A stretch of 64,000 nucleotides of DNA, taken from NCBI GenBank assembly GCA_964019695.1, contig OZ026525.1, positions 69,113,753-69,177,752 on the forward strand. The letters are read 5' to 3'. The first letter of the stretch is position 1. Every line of letters begins with the position of its first letter. The notes under the pieces are model-generated. The model saw nothing but the letters and a program-made list of their open reading frames with translations. It was not told where the DNA came from and did no database searches. Shown here piece after piece: positions 41,398 through 53,047 of the stretch. Both the position numbers and the translations under genes were made by a program. This DNA is from Loripinus fragilis. Lineage: Eukaryota; Mollusca; Bivalvia; Lucinida; Lucinidae.

Positions 41398-43621
41398 ATG
41401 CTTGGTTATAGATATTTGCAATGGTGTCAGTCTCTGGTGTTGATTTTGGATATGGTAAATACACTTGAGGATATGTGTGAAACAATGGGAACAGTTCTTG
41501 AATGTAGGTCAATGCCTTCGACAATCCCAAACACTGTGCACCAGGTTTATGTTTCAAACTGTGATCTAGAGAACGACATTCTAGAATTTGGTTCTGAACA
41601 ATGGGAAAATGTAACTCTATTAGATATATACGCTGATAAAGGCAAGTATTTTAGAGATGGTGGCAACCCAATATTTAATGATCTAGTAAAATTGAAGACT
41701 TTGGGCATTCATGGGAAGGAACTTAAATGGCTGGACAGTGGGACATTCAAAGGATTGCCAAGCTTAGAAACGTTGGATTTGTCGTACTGTGTATCGTTAA
41801 TCTTTAAGCGGATAAAATATATATTAACTAATAGTTCAGCTGTAGAAAATCTGAAAAATCTTGATCTTACTTCAATTTATACAGAGTATCCTGTTACATG
41901 GGATACAGCTATACTTGATGCCCTGAGCAAAAGAGGAGTTAAAAGTTTAAATATAAGTGGCCTTGCTTTTGAAAAACTTTTTGTAGACATCAATACTTAT
42001 GCAAGCTTGTGTAATTCTATCGAAACTCTAAATTTGTCTGACACTTTTTATACAGGCGGTGGATTGAGGTTTTATGAATCTGGAAGTGATAATTTAACAA
42101 ACCAAGTACCATGTTTAAGTCTAAAAATTATGGACTTAAGCCGTTTGTATATCATCGATGCAGGAATCATATCGGAGACAGACAAACACATCCCTGTGGA
42201 CATTAATCTCGACTTGTTTCCATCTTTAGAAACATTGTATGCCGACAGATTGAATTTCCGTGCTCCTAAAAATGCAAAAATTTCCTTTCATGGAACTCAT
42301 TTTAAGTGTTCACCGTGCATTTTTTATAATTTTAAAAGGTTTTATCTTCGAGGGAATAATATACCGTGGTTAAACGCATCGTGTGATAATTGTGGTAACA
42401 TAACTCTCACCCATATAGATTTGTCAGACAATGGTATGGAATATATCTCTCCTGCCTTCTTACGTGATTTGTTAAGTCTAGAAGAAATTAATTTGGGTAA
42501 TAATGAATTACATGTAATGGAATGGTATGCTGAATTTGAAGACTTGTTTGCTACCTTCCAAAAGTTAAAAATACTGATTTTACGTAAGAACAAACTCCAG
42601 TTTATTCCAAAACTCTTATTTCATAGAAATGTTAACCTTGAGGTTTTAGACCTATCACTAAATCGTTTCACAACGGTTGCATTTTCTCTGAAAAACCTTT
42701 GTAAGCTTAAATACTTAGATTTAAGTCAAAACAAACTAAGTGTTCTCAGTGATGTTGACTATGATCATCTATCCCGATTCTTACAGAAAAGGTTGGACTA
42801 TAATATCACGTTCAGCTTAGAACTTACTGGCAATAATTTCTCCTGTACGTGTGAAGGCTACCGGTTTATCTACTTGATATACGTTTATGTTATGCCAAAG
42901 CTGGTTAAAGGACAGGCTTTAACGTGTGAAACAAAGAATCAACGTATAGAGATAGGCCATGAAGCATTATATGAGAGTCGCCATCATTGCAATGAAGGTG
43001 CTCTCACCGTAACAACCACTCTATTGTCCTTCTGTCTTCTTGTGGCGGTACTGTCAACTGGGATTTTACTTTTTAGTCTTTATAAGACGACAGAATCGAT
43101 TTGGAATTAGAGATCAATTTCTGACCTGGTTTAAAAACAACAGACATGTCAACAAATATTTCGTCCATGTCATTTATTGCTCTAAAGATGATATGTTCGT
43201 TCAAAACCACGTTGTGTCACTCCTAACTGACGTTTTTAAGCAAGTGATAGGACTAGAGGAGGACAATTTGATAAGTATGGGTTATAGAGAATACACCTTG
43301 GGTCGCTACATTGCATGTGAGGGTGATGCATACATCAGACAATCATTCTCAGTATTATTCATGCAGACTGATCATTCAAGCAAATGTGCGAGATGTAAAA
43401 GTGAGCTACAAATGGCAGTTAATTTAAACAAGCCAATCGCGGTGTTAATTAATGAAAATGTGGACCAAGAATTGATACCCTCATGGCTTCAAACGTGTAC
43501 AGTGTCAGCTGTGACTAGCACATTTGTGAGAAACGGGAATATATTAAAGTTGAAACCAAGCAAACTGAGATTCTTCAAAGCATTTTTAGATAGAGCTGCT
43601 GCCTCAGTCAACGATAGTTAA
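41398..43621 (+). pseudogene. Toll-like receptor, copy 2: single exon broken by a +1 T before the TIR domain
   Basis: Same architecture as copy 1. There is an N-terminal leader, an N-terminal Cys pair (MCETMGTVLEC), leucine-rich repeats, a C-terminal LRR cap (FSCTC...LTCE...HHCNEG) and a transmembrane helix (LLSFCLLVAVLSTGILL, about 43,005-43,070). The 570-codon frame then ends early because a run of five T at 43,070-43,074 replaces four T in copy 1. The TIR domain continues intact in the +1 frame to 43,621 (VIYCSKDDMFVQN, REYTLGRYIACEGDAYIRQS, KSELQMAVNLNKPIAVLI). A single-base change in a homopolymer may be a sequencing error, so the gene could be functional. If real, it yields a membrane receptor without signalling domain. 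The intronless structure is common for bivalve TLRs. Confidence 0.88.
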
Positions 43622-43689
43622 TATTGTTATATGACTTAACCAATATATATTTATGGACCTGTCTTCGGGGTTTCCGGTAATGTGAGAAT

Positions 43690-43880
43690 CAAACCAGACT
43701 GCTAAACTACAAATACTAGCTACAAAGTTAAAATTTCGCTTAAAGCAAGTCTAGATATTATACTTTCCAATACGTGAATAACGAAAGCGCTGACCAGACA
43801 GCACGGATGCGCAGGCTGGTATGCGCATTTGTTGTTCGCAAATCCTCGAAGACAGGTTTTCTCGCGGCACGGCCAATATC
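43690..43880. repeat. GATGCGCAGGCTGG palindromic repeat downstream of TLR copy 2
   Basis: GCTGACCAGACAGCACGGAT and GCGCAGGCTGGTATGCGCAT with TTGTTGTTCGCAA match 30,645-30,695 in the same plus-strand direction. The TLR genes themselves are inverted relative to each other, so these repeats arrived independently of the gene duplication. Confidence 0.65.
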
Positions 43881-44086
43881 ATTTAAATATTCTATTAACA
43901 GTTGCTAAAACTTATGAGAAAGTTCTTAGGTTGAACATGACGTCAACAACTATGGAGACTTAGAGTATATATTGAAGAATTGATTAAATAGGCGCAAATA
44001 ATTTTTCAGCGCATTTTATTAAAATAATTATTCATTATAAACAGATTGGTTGTTAAATTAATGTACTGCAACAGAGCATGCTTGGT

Positions 44087-44502
44087 CACACTGGTAAATG
44101 TATACGTTGATTTGGTGGTATTTACGCGTATTGCCGGTACCTTAAAGACCGGAAGTGGTAGATATTGGTGTTAATACTATGTAGAAAAGCATGCCATATG
44201 CCTAAAGGACTATAGAATTAGATAATTTTAAAGTATTCGGCATGCAGATAGCGATTTATGTAAGCATTTAGGAATAGATTTGAGTACCGATCTGGATGAT
44301 CGGTACTCGAATCTATTCCTAAATGCTTACATAATTCGCCATGCACATACTGAATACTTAAAAATGATCTAATTCTTTAGTCCTTTAGACATATGGCATT
44401 TTTTCTACATAGTATTAACACCAATATCTACCACTTCCGGTCTATGAAGTTCCGGCAATAAGCGTAAATACCACCAAATCGACGTATACATTTACCAGTG
44501 TG
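44087..44502. mobile_element. 416-bp fold-back MITE with TTGGT target duplication
   Basis: Two ~205-bp arms are almost exact reverse complements: CACACTGGTAAATGTATACG at the left and its complement at the right end. They meet at GAGTACCGATC..GATCGGTACTC. A direct TTGGT lies on each side (44,082-44,086 and 44,503-44,507). No coding capacity. Confidence 0.9.
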
Positions 44503-45118
44503 TTGGTATGCAACCCATTCATCGTTAGCAACTTTATTTTCATTTTTAATTGCACGACGGCGGGTCGGACGTCAGACCTGATGACGGTTCTGACTTAAAG
44601 ATTTATCTATAGATGAGAGGTTTGGGGCCTCATGTTGTGCCTGTGGTTGGGCCCTCTGGGGCTTAACTGTTTGACTTATTTTGCTCCCGTATTCAGTTGT
44701 ATGTACTGTTGAGTCCTTATCTTTGTTTTATCTCTTTTTTATATCTCGATTTGTTAGGCCTCCTGAGGAGGTTTGCATTCTCTTGCTCCCTAATATACTG
44801 CATTGATCTCCCCAAATCCCTGAAAAAGATCCTCAGCTCCCTGAAAATACTTTGCCTTTTCTCCCCAAATCCCTAAAATATATTCCCCTAAATCCCCCAA
44901 AATATAAGCTAATTCTACCTAAAATATTTTTTTTCATTATGATGAAATCACATGCCTAAAACTATGAAACCGTGACCTATTTTTCACTAAATAGTTTTCG
45001 TTATAGATGTAAAGACAGGTGTAGCCATAGAATACATGACCTATAATTATTTTAATGAAAAACATGATATATAGCTCAAAGTATGAAGCCATCCTTAAAA
45101 TGCTGTTGCTGTACCTTG

Positions 45119-45640
45119 GCCCAAAATTACAATGACTCCTTAAAGTTAAGGAAGACTTAAGTTAAATTTTGATATTTTTGAATGCTCAAAATAACGTTTG
45201 AACTCATTAAAATCAAAATAGTTTCACTTTTTCCTGTAGATCACAATTATATCTTTGACCATAAGTACTGCATTTATCTAGGCAATTTATCAAACATTTA
45301 ATGTAGCATGTTGAAATTTAAATACTTTACTTAAGTTGTCCTTAACTTTCAGGAAGCATTGTAATTTTGGGCCTTGGGCCCAAAATTACAATGCTTTCTT
45401 AAAGATAAGGAACAACTTAGTCAAGTTTTGAAATTCCAACATGGTATTTTAAATGTTAAATGAATTGCCTGGACCGGTGCAATGCATAAGGTCTAACATG
45501 TCATTGTGATCTACAGAAAATATCAAACGATTTTGATTTTAATATGTTTGAAATGTTATTTTTCGTATCCTGAAAAATCACGACTTAACTTAAGTCGTCT
45601 TTAATTTTTAGGAAGAATTGTAATTTTGGGCCCTGGAATC
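45119..45640. mobile_element. Two abutting ~260-bp MITEs, GGCCCAAAATTACAATGC ends
   Basis: First copy 45,119-45,372: GGCCCAAAATTACAATGACT and, at the right, GCATTGTAATTTTGGGCC. Second copy 45,373-45,640 begins at once with GGGCCCAAAATTACAATGCT. Internal marks TTAAGTTGTCCTTAACTTT and GATTTTAATATG are shared. The same head-to-tail arrangement occurs at 55,213-56,061. Confidence 0.82.
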
Positions 45641-45861
45641 TAGAGTGGGTATGGAGGAATGCTCTCTAGATTTGAGGGACATACCGTTTGGTTTTCTGGT
45701 AGGGGAGGGGCAGTTTTTCCCCAACAGCTTTAAAAATATTTTTTTTCATATAAAGTGAAAGCATTTATTTTTTGTAACCATAAAAAGCCTTTTTACAACT
45801 GCTATTAGGCCCTATACGATTGTTTAACTTCTTTTTATTTTTCATAATGTGAGTATTTCAT

Positions 45862-46099
45862 TGAGCCGCGGCATAAGATTTCCAACAATGTGGTATGTGC
45901 GACCAGCAAAACCTCAGATCAGCCTGCGTATACGCACAGTCTGATCAGAGCCTTTGCTAGTAGCTTGCATATTCTATGAGTGTTAAGCTACTGACAGAAC
46001 ATCATTTGAGTTTCTAAGCTTTAAAGGAGGCTGCACAGGCTCGTCTTAGTCTACACTTGTCAAAATGCCACATTGTTAGAAATCACATGTCACGGCTCA
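45862..46099. mobile_element. 238-bp MITE, TGAGCCGCGGCATAAGATTT ends
   Basis: Inverted ends TGAGCCGCGGCATAAGATTT and the complement of TGAGCCGTGACATGTGATTT, each followed by CCAACAATGTGG-like sequence. An inner palindrome, GATCAGCCTGCGTA..CGCACAGTCTGATC, is present. It belongs to the family at 33,983-34,221. Confidence 0.83.
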
Positions 46100-46489
46100 T
46101 ATCTGATCAGCATTCTTCAAAGTTCTACGAAAATTAGCTGATTAAGAAGAGAGATAATTTCACACCAGGCGCATATGTAGACCTGCAATTATGTGGATTC
46201 ACACTCGTGTTTGGGAGGAGGTAAACATTACAAAAATGGTGCGACGTGGTGTATTCTGAGAGTTTCAAAGTACGTTATTATCTAACTAAAAATTCAACAA
46301 TTTTAAGCGAAATAAATCAACAACAAAAATTATTCGCCAATTGTTTCTCCAATATGCACCAATATCCACACAGATGCGCACGTTAGTACGAAAAGAAATA
46401 CCATTACATTTGACAATGGTGGCCTGGGGCCAGAACCCTAAGAAATTTTTAAAAATCGAACAAAATGGAGGCTTTTCCTTTAAGGTGAG

Positions 46490-46636
<147 letters not shown>

Positions 46637-46879
46637 GGCAGCGCTCCCTAAATCCCCAAAACTATGAGCTTGCTCCCCAGCTCCCCCAAATAATAACTAG
46701 TGCTCCCCAGCTCCCAAAACATACATGACCCTTCTCCCCACCTTCCCATTACCTCAGGGGGGCATTTGTGTGTACATTGATAAGTTAGGGATCTTTCATG
46801 CGAACAAAACATCTATGTCTCTTGATCCGCATTAGAAATAAAGTCAGGTTGGCAATTTTCTTACTTACCTTTCTTGCCA

Positions 46880-47766
46880 CCATTTCACCAAGGATTGTTT
46901 TTTCCAATCGGCCTGATCTGGACCAGATTGTCCCCGATCAATCAATCTTTTGATCTGCCCGATGGTCGTCCTGAATCGCCTCTAATCGCCCAGATTTTTT
47001 GACCCGATTGAGTCCCGACTATATTAACGAATCAAGTCGACTTTTTTGCCAGCTAGGGAAAGCCATGTACCAATAATCCGTGCCGGGGCCTGTTTTTGCT
47101 TTTAAATTCGTTCTACCAGAGCACAGTAAAATGGTATTACATTAGGAAATATGCTGAGTAGGAGGCCAAGAGAAAAAAATCCAAAAAGAAGTAAACTTGC
47201 GCGTCTTAAAGGGCTTTCCATTGTATTTCGTTTCAGTACCCTTTTTTAGAAAAGTTATCCGTTTTTTTAATTATATTGGTTTATATTTCGCTGGTATTGG
47301 TATTAATTCTTAAATCTATAAGAATTCATAGTGATTTTGGGTAAATATAGAACCATATCTTGTTGTATTTAGTAACTATCGATTCTTTATGACACCCTTC
47401 GCACGATCCTCGGCAGAGAGCGGCAGAGGGTATACGAAAGCTCCCGAGGGTAGAAGAGAGCTCCAGGGGGTACACGAAAGCTCCAGAGAGCAGGCGAGAC
47501 AAGACGACCTTCAAAAGACCCTCGGCCGACCAAGACGACCAGCGGCCGACGGATTTTGATCGGCTACTATTTTTGAACATGTTTAAAAACAGTAACCGAT
47601 CACTTTTTTGGTACCCGACTCTCGTAGGACTGAGGCGATTGCGCCAGACCTTTCCAGACCTTCCCAGGTGATTGCCCGTGATTGTCCGCAAGCTCCCGAC
47701 TGTTTCGCAGATATGCGGCCGATCAACCAAAAATATTGATCGGCAAAATAATCCTTGGTGAAATGG
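46880..47766. mobile_element. 887-bp inverted-repeat element, CCATTTCACCAAGGATT ends, GATCGG-saturated
   Basis: A perfect 17-bp inverted repeat, CCATTTCACCAAGGATT, with the right end followed by GGGTATAAA. Outer arms are crowded with CCGATC, GATCGGC, CCCGATT and TCCCGACT variants, the hexamer found just inside the inverted repeat. The 161-codon minus-strand frame (47,326-47,811) crosses the right arm and end and reflects this repetition. Confidence 0.75.
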
Positions 47767-47814
47767 GGGTATAAAGGTTTGATTCCGTAAACGATCTTTA
47801 GAAAAGACCAAATT

Positions 47815-48017
47815 GTTGTTTGTGGCCGTGTTCCTTGGCTGTACCAGTACTGGCAGGGTGGCTTTATGCTTTTTGTGGTTCTATGTCCAGGAGTCTCAGA
47901 AGACGGGGCAACGGCTTAAAGTCTCATCCGACAGACTAGGAGAAGCCGGGAATTGAACCTGCGACCTCTGGTTTACAAGACATAGGTTTATCCCCTACAC
48001 CACAGCGCCTTCTCCAA
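47815..48017 (-). mobile_element. tRNA-Thr-like SINE (family 2)
   Basis: The minus strand from 48,017 begins GGAGAAGGCGCTGTGGTGTA and has a 7-bp acceptor pairing (GGAGAAG/CTTCTCC). CTTGTAA fits the anticodon loop of tRNA-Thr(TGT), and GGTTCAATTCC fits the B box. T-stem and anticodon-stem mismatches, plus a ~130-bp non-tRNA body downstream (GTCTGTCGGATGAGACTTTA, CTGGTACAGCCAAGGAACAC), indicate a SINE and not a working tRNA gene. Confidence 0.75.
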
Positions 48018-48169
48018 AATTTCCCAACTATCCCCCAAACCCACACACCCTAATAGTTTCTTCAGATTTATAGTTTCTAAAAATCATTCACGGAATAAAC
48101 CTCATTTGTATATTAAGGGAGCTAATTTACTCAAAATCAGGTTTATTCCGTAAAAATTAAAGTGGGATT

Positions 48170-48430
48170 TGTTGGGTACTTAAGCTTTCTTGGTTACTTT
48201 TTCTAACACTGTAAGGACCCAAGACGTATCCAACTGTAAGAGCGTCTGTCCGTGCGTCCGTCCATCCGTGCGTCCGTCCGTAACGTTTTGTTTCCTTAAT
48301 ATTTTCAGGAGTCACTGCTGGATTTTCATCAAACCTTGCAAACATGTTTATATATGCAAGACAAATACTTTAAACACAAAATAAGGGCCAGGGGCCAGTT
48401 CTATGAGAGTACCCTTTGTAGTTGTAAATG
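48170..48430. repeat. GTCCGTCCGT-containing lead-in to a tandem array
   Basis: AACACTGTAAGGACCCAAGA, GAGCGTCTGTCCGTGCGTCC and GTCACTGCTGGATTTTCATC. Open frames on both strands here are low-complexity products. Confidence 0.5.
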
Positions 48431-49800
48431 GCTTTTTATATAGGGATTTATGCTAAGGCTATTATAGTCCATACACGGGCCGTTCAACTCCTACCACAGC
48501 TTTTGATGGAACAGTTTGATACTTTGCCTATACAATGTAGACACATTGAAGATATACATGAAGGGGGTTGGTTTAGAAAAAAAATATTTTTTGACAAAAT
48601 GACAGCTGTGAGAACTTAGACAATTTTCCCTAATAAGGCTTTTGTATATGCATTGATGGTGCCTTCATGGCCCCATCAACTTCAACCACAGCTTTTGATG
48701 TAACAATTTGATACTTTGCCTATACAATGTAGACACATTGAACATATGCATGAAGGAGTTTGGTTCAGAAAAAATAATTTCTGACAAAATGACAGCTGTG
48801 AGAACTTAGACAATTTTTCCCATATAGGGATTTTGTATATGCATAGATGGTGCCTTCATGGGCCGGTTAACTTCTACCACAGCTTTCGATGGAGCAATTT
48901 GATACTTTGCCTATACAATGTAGACTTATTGAACCTATGCATGAAGAAGTTTGGTTTAGAAAAAAATAATTTTGACAAAATGTCAGCTGTGAGAACTTAA
49001 ACAATTTTTCCCATATAGGGATTTTGTATATGCATAGATAGTGCCTTCATGGGCCGATCAACTCCTACCACAGCTTTCGATGGAGCAATTTGATACTTTG
49101 CCTATACAATGTAGAATATATGCATGAAGGAGTTTGATTAGAAAAAAATAATTTTGACAAAATGACAGCCGTGAGAACTTAGACAATTTTCCCTAATAAG
49201 GCTTTATGTACGCATAGATAGTGTCTTCATGGGCCGATCAACTTCTACCACGGCTTTTGATAGAACAATTTGATACTTGCCTATACAATGAAGACACATT
49301 GAAAATATACATGAAGGAGTTTGAATAAAAAATATTGAACATATGCATGAAGGACTTTGAATAAAAAATAATTTTTGACAAAATGACAGCTGTGAGAACT
49401 TAGACAATTTTTCCCTAGTGAGGCTTTTGTATATGCATAGATGGTTCCTTCATGTGCCGATCAACTCCTACCACAGCTTTTGATGGGCCAATTTGATACT
49501 TTGCCTATACAATATAGACACATTGAACATATGTATGAAAGAGTATGGTTGAAAAAAATTGGATAAAATGACAGCTGTGAGGAACTTAGACAATTTTTTC
49601 CAATATAAGTTTTGATATGGCTTTTGTATATGCATAGATAGTGCCTTCATGGGCCTATCAATTTGATACCTTGTCTATACAATATAGGCACATTGAACAT
49701 ATTCATGAATGAACTTGGTTCGGAAAACGTATTTTTGACAAAATGACAGCTATGAGAACTTAGACTATTTTTTAGATATAAGCTTTGGTATATTGAACCT
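48430..49800. repeat. Seven-copy ~180-210 bp tandem array
   Basis: Units begin near 48,430, 48,630, 48,830, 49,016, 49,195, 49,420 and 49,618. Each has TTTGTATATGCATAGATGGT, CTACCACAGCTTTTGATGGA, TTTGATACTTTGCCTATACA and GACAAAATGACAGCTGTGAG. The fifth unit carries a small internal duplication (GAACATATGCATGAAGGA). No frame is kept across units. Confidence 0.9.
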
Positions 49801-49839
49801 TCAGGTGTGAATAATTTTGTGTATTTTATCTTAAAGCTG

Positions 49840-50170
49840 CATAGTCTGTAACTTTTAATCTTTTAATTTTAGAAATAATGTTTCTATTTTTCAAGAACAC
49901 AGCAAAAAACTTTAAGTTCGGGTATAAATTTGACCAATTTCGTAAATCTTAACAAATTATCAGTATCAAAACAACAGCATTTATGCTAAATATTAACTGT
50001 CTTTAATTATTGGAGGGACGCAAATAATTACCAACAAGAGAAAAACACCTGTCTCTATAAGATAATTTACTTTTCCATGCAGTTTTCAGCTATGGTGAAC
50101 AGATTTATTGTGATAACATAACTTAAATCTACTTTTACAAATGATTTAAAAAGAAAATATTTTTTTCGAA
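49840..50170 (+). repeat. Interspersed repeat family W, copy 2
   Basis: Contains AGCTGCATAGTCTGTAACTT, TTACCAACAAGAGAAAAACA and TTTACAAATGATTTAAAAAG, as at 28,600-28,940, and matches the minus copy at 56,280-56,640 more closely. It is followed by two direct ~75-bp units (50,190-50,340) with AAGATCATTTGCACAGATTC. Confidence 0.75.
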
Positions 50171-50369
50171 AAATGTTCATAGTTGCAGACTTTTTAACAA
50201 ATGGTCAAGATTGCATGTTCTAAGATCATTTGCACAGATTCTACTGAATCTTGTTTGCATTGATTTTAACAAATGTTCCAGATTGCAAGCTTTAAGATCA
50301 TTTGCACAGATTCTAATGAGATCTTGTTTTTAAAACGGTCTGCTGGCTACGTTACTTAATGTCCCTTCT

Positions 50370-50530
50370 AGTTTTGAAATCATCATGATGGGGAAGAGCG
50401 AGCTGGTTGCTTAGCTTAGCATGCCTTCCTGGTGTCTCGTGACTGTTGTGTGGCTCTTCCTCGGTGCCATGGGTTCGTTTGCAAATTGTGATTGTGGTAT
50501 TTCCTGATCATACTCACTTACTATTTTTGT
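50370..50530 (+). repeat. Interspersed repeat family Y, plus copy
   Basis: ATCATCATGATGGGGAAGAG, CGTGACTGTTGTGTGGCTCT and GTGGTATTTCCTGATCATAC match the reverse complement of 8010-8200. Confidence 0.65.
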
Positions 50531-50804
50531 CAGTCTAAGCCTTCATAATGAGCATCTCATTAGTGTGTGTTATCAGATAAATGAACTAGACTAGTTTATG
50601 TTAAATACTTTTAATGTACGAATTTTACATTTAATAGTGCATCTACAGAACATATTAATGATACATGTAATTCTTTTCATCACATGACGTCGCGTCTGTG
50701 AGTGATATAACGCCATGCAATAACATCGATAAACCATTAAGGGGATAACTGTATTTAAAATGTTCATTTTGGGAGGTATATCGTAGGATCTACGGTCGGA
50801 AATA

Positions 50805-51950
50805 TATACTTAAGGAATAAAGAAACGCAACAGACAAAAAGATAATTTTTGTGTGTTTAAATGACGGTTTGGTGAAATCTCTTATGATAATTTCTTATTG
50901 AGTATTTATAGCATGTTATGAAATACCAAAACGTCATTTTAACGCTACATTTTACGCTACAAGATGAAAACATATGAAAACGTAAAATATTACGTTAACG
51001 TCAGAATAAAGATCAAGAAACCCCGTCTTTCCCATGTTTGGTTATTTGGCGTCGACTTGACAATGTGCAAATTAAACAAACGTCCAATCATATTCGTAAC
51101 GCAGTCAAATATTGCGTCAAATCACGCTACTTGAATGACAAGATGCACAATGGTTGTGAATAAGTGATAAACATCAGTTAGAGCCGTCGGGTATGGGTCG
51201 TTGGTGCATATACGGGATAAGATAAACCGAGAGATATCAGAACATGCTTTCTTGGGAAAAACTGACTTTTCAGATGCCGTAGAAAAACGCTGGTAGGGTG
51301 TTTATATTGACGTTAGCCAAACAAAACACGGCATAATGCAAGAGAAAACATCGTTTTACATGCCGAGAGTGAACACCAAACTTGTTAACTGTAATCTAAA
51401 CTTTGTCCCCAGACCATTTTATCATTAGAAAAACACATAAACATCATGGAAACCATTAAAACAAAGGATATCGAATTTTGACGTCAGAGTTGAGGGTTTT
51501 TTTGACGTCTGAAGATCTTAAGTCATAATTCTTGAACAAAAAGTCCTTGTAATGACTAAATCTCAATCAGAAAAGAAAGTTTACGCGTTTCACACAGTAT
51601 TCAGAGTTGACGTTAATGACGTTAAGCCGTTTCAGAATCCTACAAAAACGTCGTCATTTGATCATTTGCTTGATCCGTAATCTGTGCCAAGACTTTTTAA
51701 AACAATAAACCGATGGTTGATTCAAACTTTGCTTTTATTGACCCTGTTTCAGCAGTTTACTAAGGGGGGTCAGGCTGGTTACACGCATACCAAAATGGTT
51801 AGGTTATCAATAATTACGTTGTACCTGCTGTAATTTGACGGACACATACTGCTCCTATGGATAGATATCATTTACACTAAAAACTTGCATCATATTTTAT
51901 ACTTACAGTGACTCAAAGTGTTTGTTGCGTTTCTTTATTCCTTAAGTATA
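50805..51950. mobile_element. 1.15-kb inverted-repeat element, TATACTTAAGGAATAAAGAA ends, ACGTTA/ACGTC motif fill
   Basis: ~28-bp inverted ends: TATACTTAAGGAATAAAGAA then ACGCAACA, complemented exactly at 51,923-51,950. The interior has many TAACGTCA, ACGTTAACG and GACGTC motifs. Immediately outside, a second inverted pair (GGGAGGTATATCG..GGAT.TACG at 50,771-50,800 and its complement at 51,991-52,025) shows that the mirrored region is wider, to about 52,026. No transposase was seen. Confidence 0.75.
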
Positions 51951-52034
51951 GTTTTACGGCGACGCGTTAGCGGAGCCATAAAATGTGATTCCCGAACGTA
52001 TATCCGTCGATATACCTCCCCAAATGAAAACTTT

Positions 52035-52480
52035 GAATATGGTTATCCCCATTCTAATGTACTATTAACATTTTCCCTTCAAAAAGACAATGGAAATATA
52101 CTTTGTTGCGCCATACCTCCAGTGGCTGCCAGCTGCATAAAACCGCTTGCCAGCTGCATATATTCACTTGTCAACCAACGAAAAACGACGTTACGTAATA
52201 ACGTGAGGTTTGCGACAGTGTATCGCAGGATATACTGCCGCAAATTTATGACATTATCCAATCAGACCTCGTGTTGCATTTCCAAGTGCATTATAATAGC
52301 GGTTTACAGATTTTGTAACGTTACGTAATGAAATGACGCTTTTAACGTTGCGTAAAAGATGAAGAAAAATGCGTTTTCACGCCAAAATGCGTTTTAAATC
52401 AATTTACTGTCATGTGATATTGAATTTATCTAAAACGTTGCTAAAAATAGATAAAATGTTCGGCAAGCCTCGCATTTTAT
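52035..52480. repeat. Flanking repeat homologous to 3737-4018
   Basis: ATGGTTATCCCCATTCTAAT, CAACGAAAAACGACGTTACG and GTATCGCAGGATATACTGCC match 3737-3960 in order. AACGTTGCGTAA and ACGTTACGTAA motifs extend the ACGTT-rich character to ~52,450. The open frame 51,918-52,328 runs across the element end and is not conserved. Confidence 0.6.
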
Positions 52481-52765
52481 CTCTTTTCCTCAACTCATTC
52501 AAAAAATTCAATAAAACATGAGCACTCATATGAGATCCTCTATGACTATCGAATGAGGATAGATGCCTACATTTTTTATACATGTATAATAAGTAATCTT
52601 TTACAATACTTTGTGTGTGTTCAATCAGTGAAGGCTCGCGCAGGACTGTGCAATTGGACAGACTAGTCTGTGTCTTTGCTATTTACCAATGACAATAAGT
52701 GCCAAAATTCCATGCGTTATTTCGACTGTTTCGATGCAACGGCTCGTCGAAGCCTTCATCATGAA

Positions 52766-53047
52766 CATGCGGGGATCCAGAAAGTTTTTTGAGATGGTGT
52801 CCAACTTTTTTTTAGTGAATGAGTGGATCCAAATACAAATGAAATCGGGCCATCATATGCACGCCAGCGAAACGCCATTTAAATGGCGTTTCGCCGGCGT
52901 GCAGATGGTTGCCCAGCATTGAATGCTGGCTTGTTCGTTTTTGTTTTTTAGTGGATCCGGACCAGTATTGCTAAGAAACCATATTTTTGTGATTTTTCAT
53001 GGTGGGGGGGGGTCCGGAGCCCCTGTCCCCCCTCTGGATCCCCACAT
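52766..53047. mobile_element. CATG..GGATCCAG family element, copy 3 (282 bp)
   Basis: CATGCGGGGATCCAGAAAG at the left and CTGGATCCCCACATG at the right. Contains the palindrome ACGCCATTTAAATGGCGT and TCCGGACCAGTATTGCTAAG. It is the smallest and cleanest member of the family. Confidence 0.85.

Noticed and set aside
47326..47811. 161-codon minus-strand frame
   Set aside because: It spans the motif-saturated right arm and terminus of an inverted-repeat element and has no recognisable domain.
47940..48017. Functional tRNA-Thr gene on the minus strand
   Set aside because: T-stem and anticodon-stem mismatches and the attached non-tRNA body indicate a SINE.
51918..52328. 136-codon frame
   Set aside because: It crosses the end of an inverted-repeat element, and the related sequence at 3737-4018 does not keep the frame.
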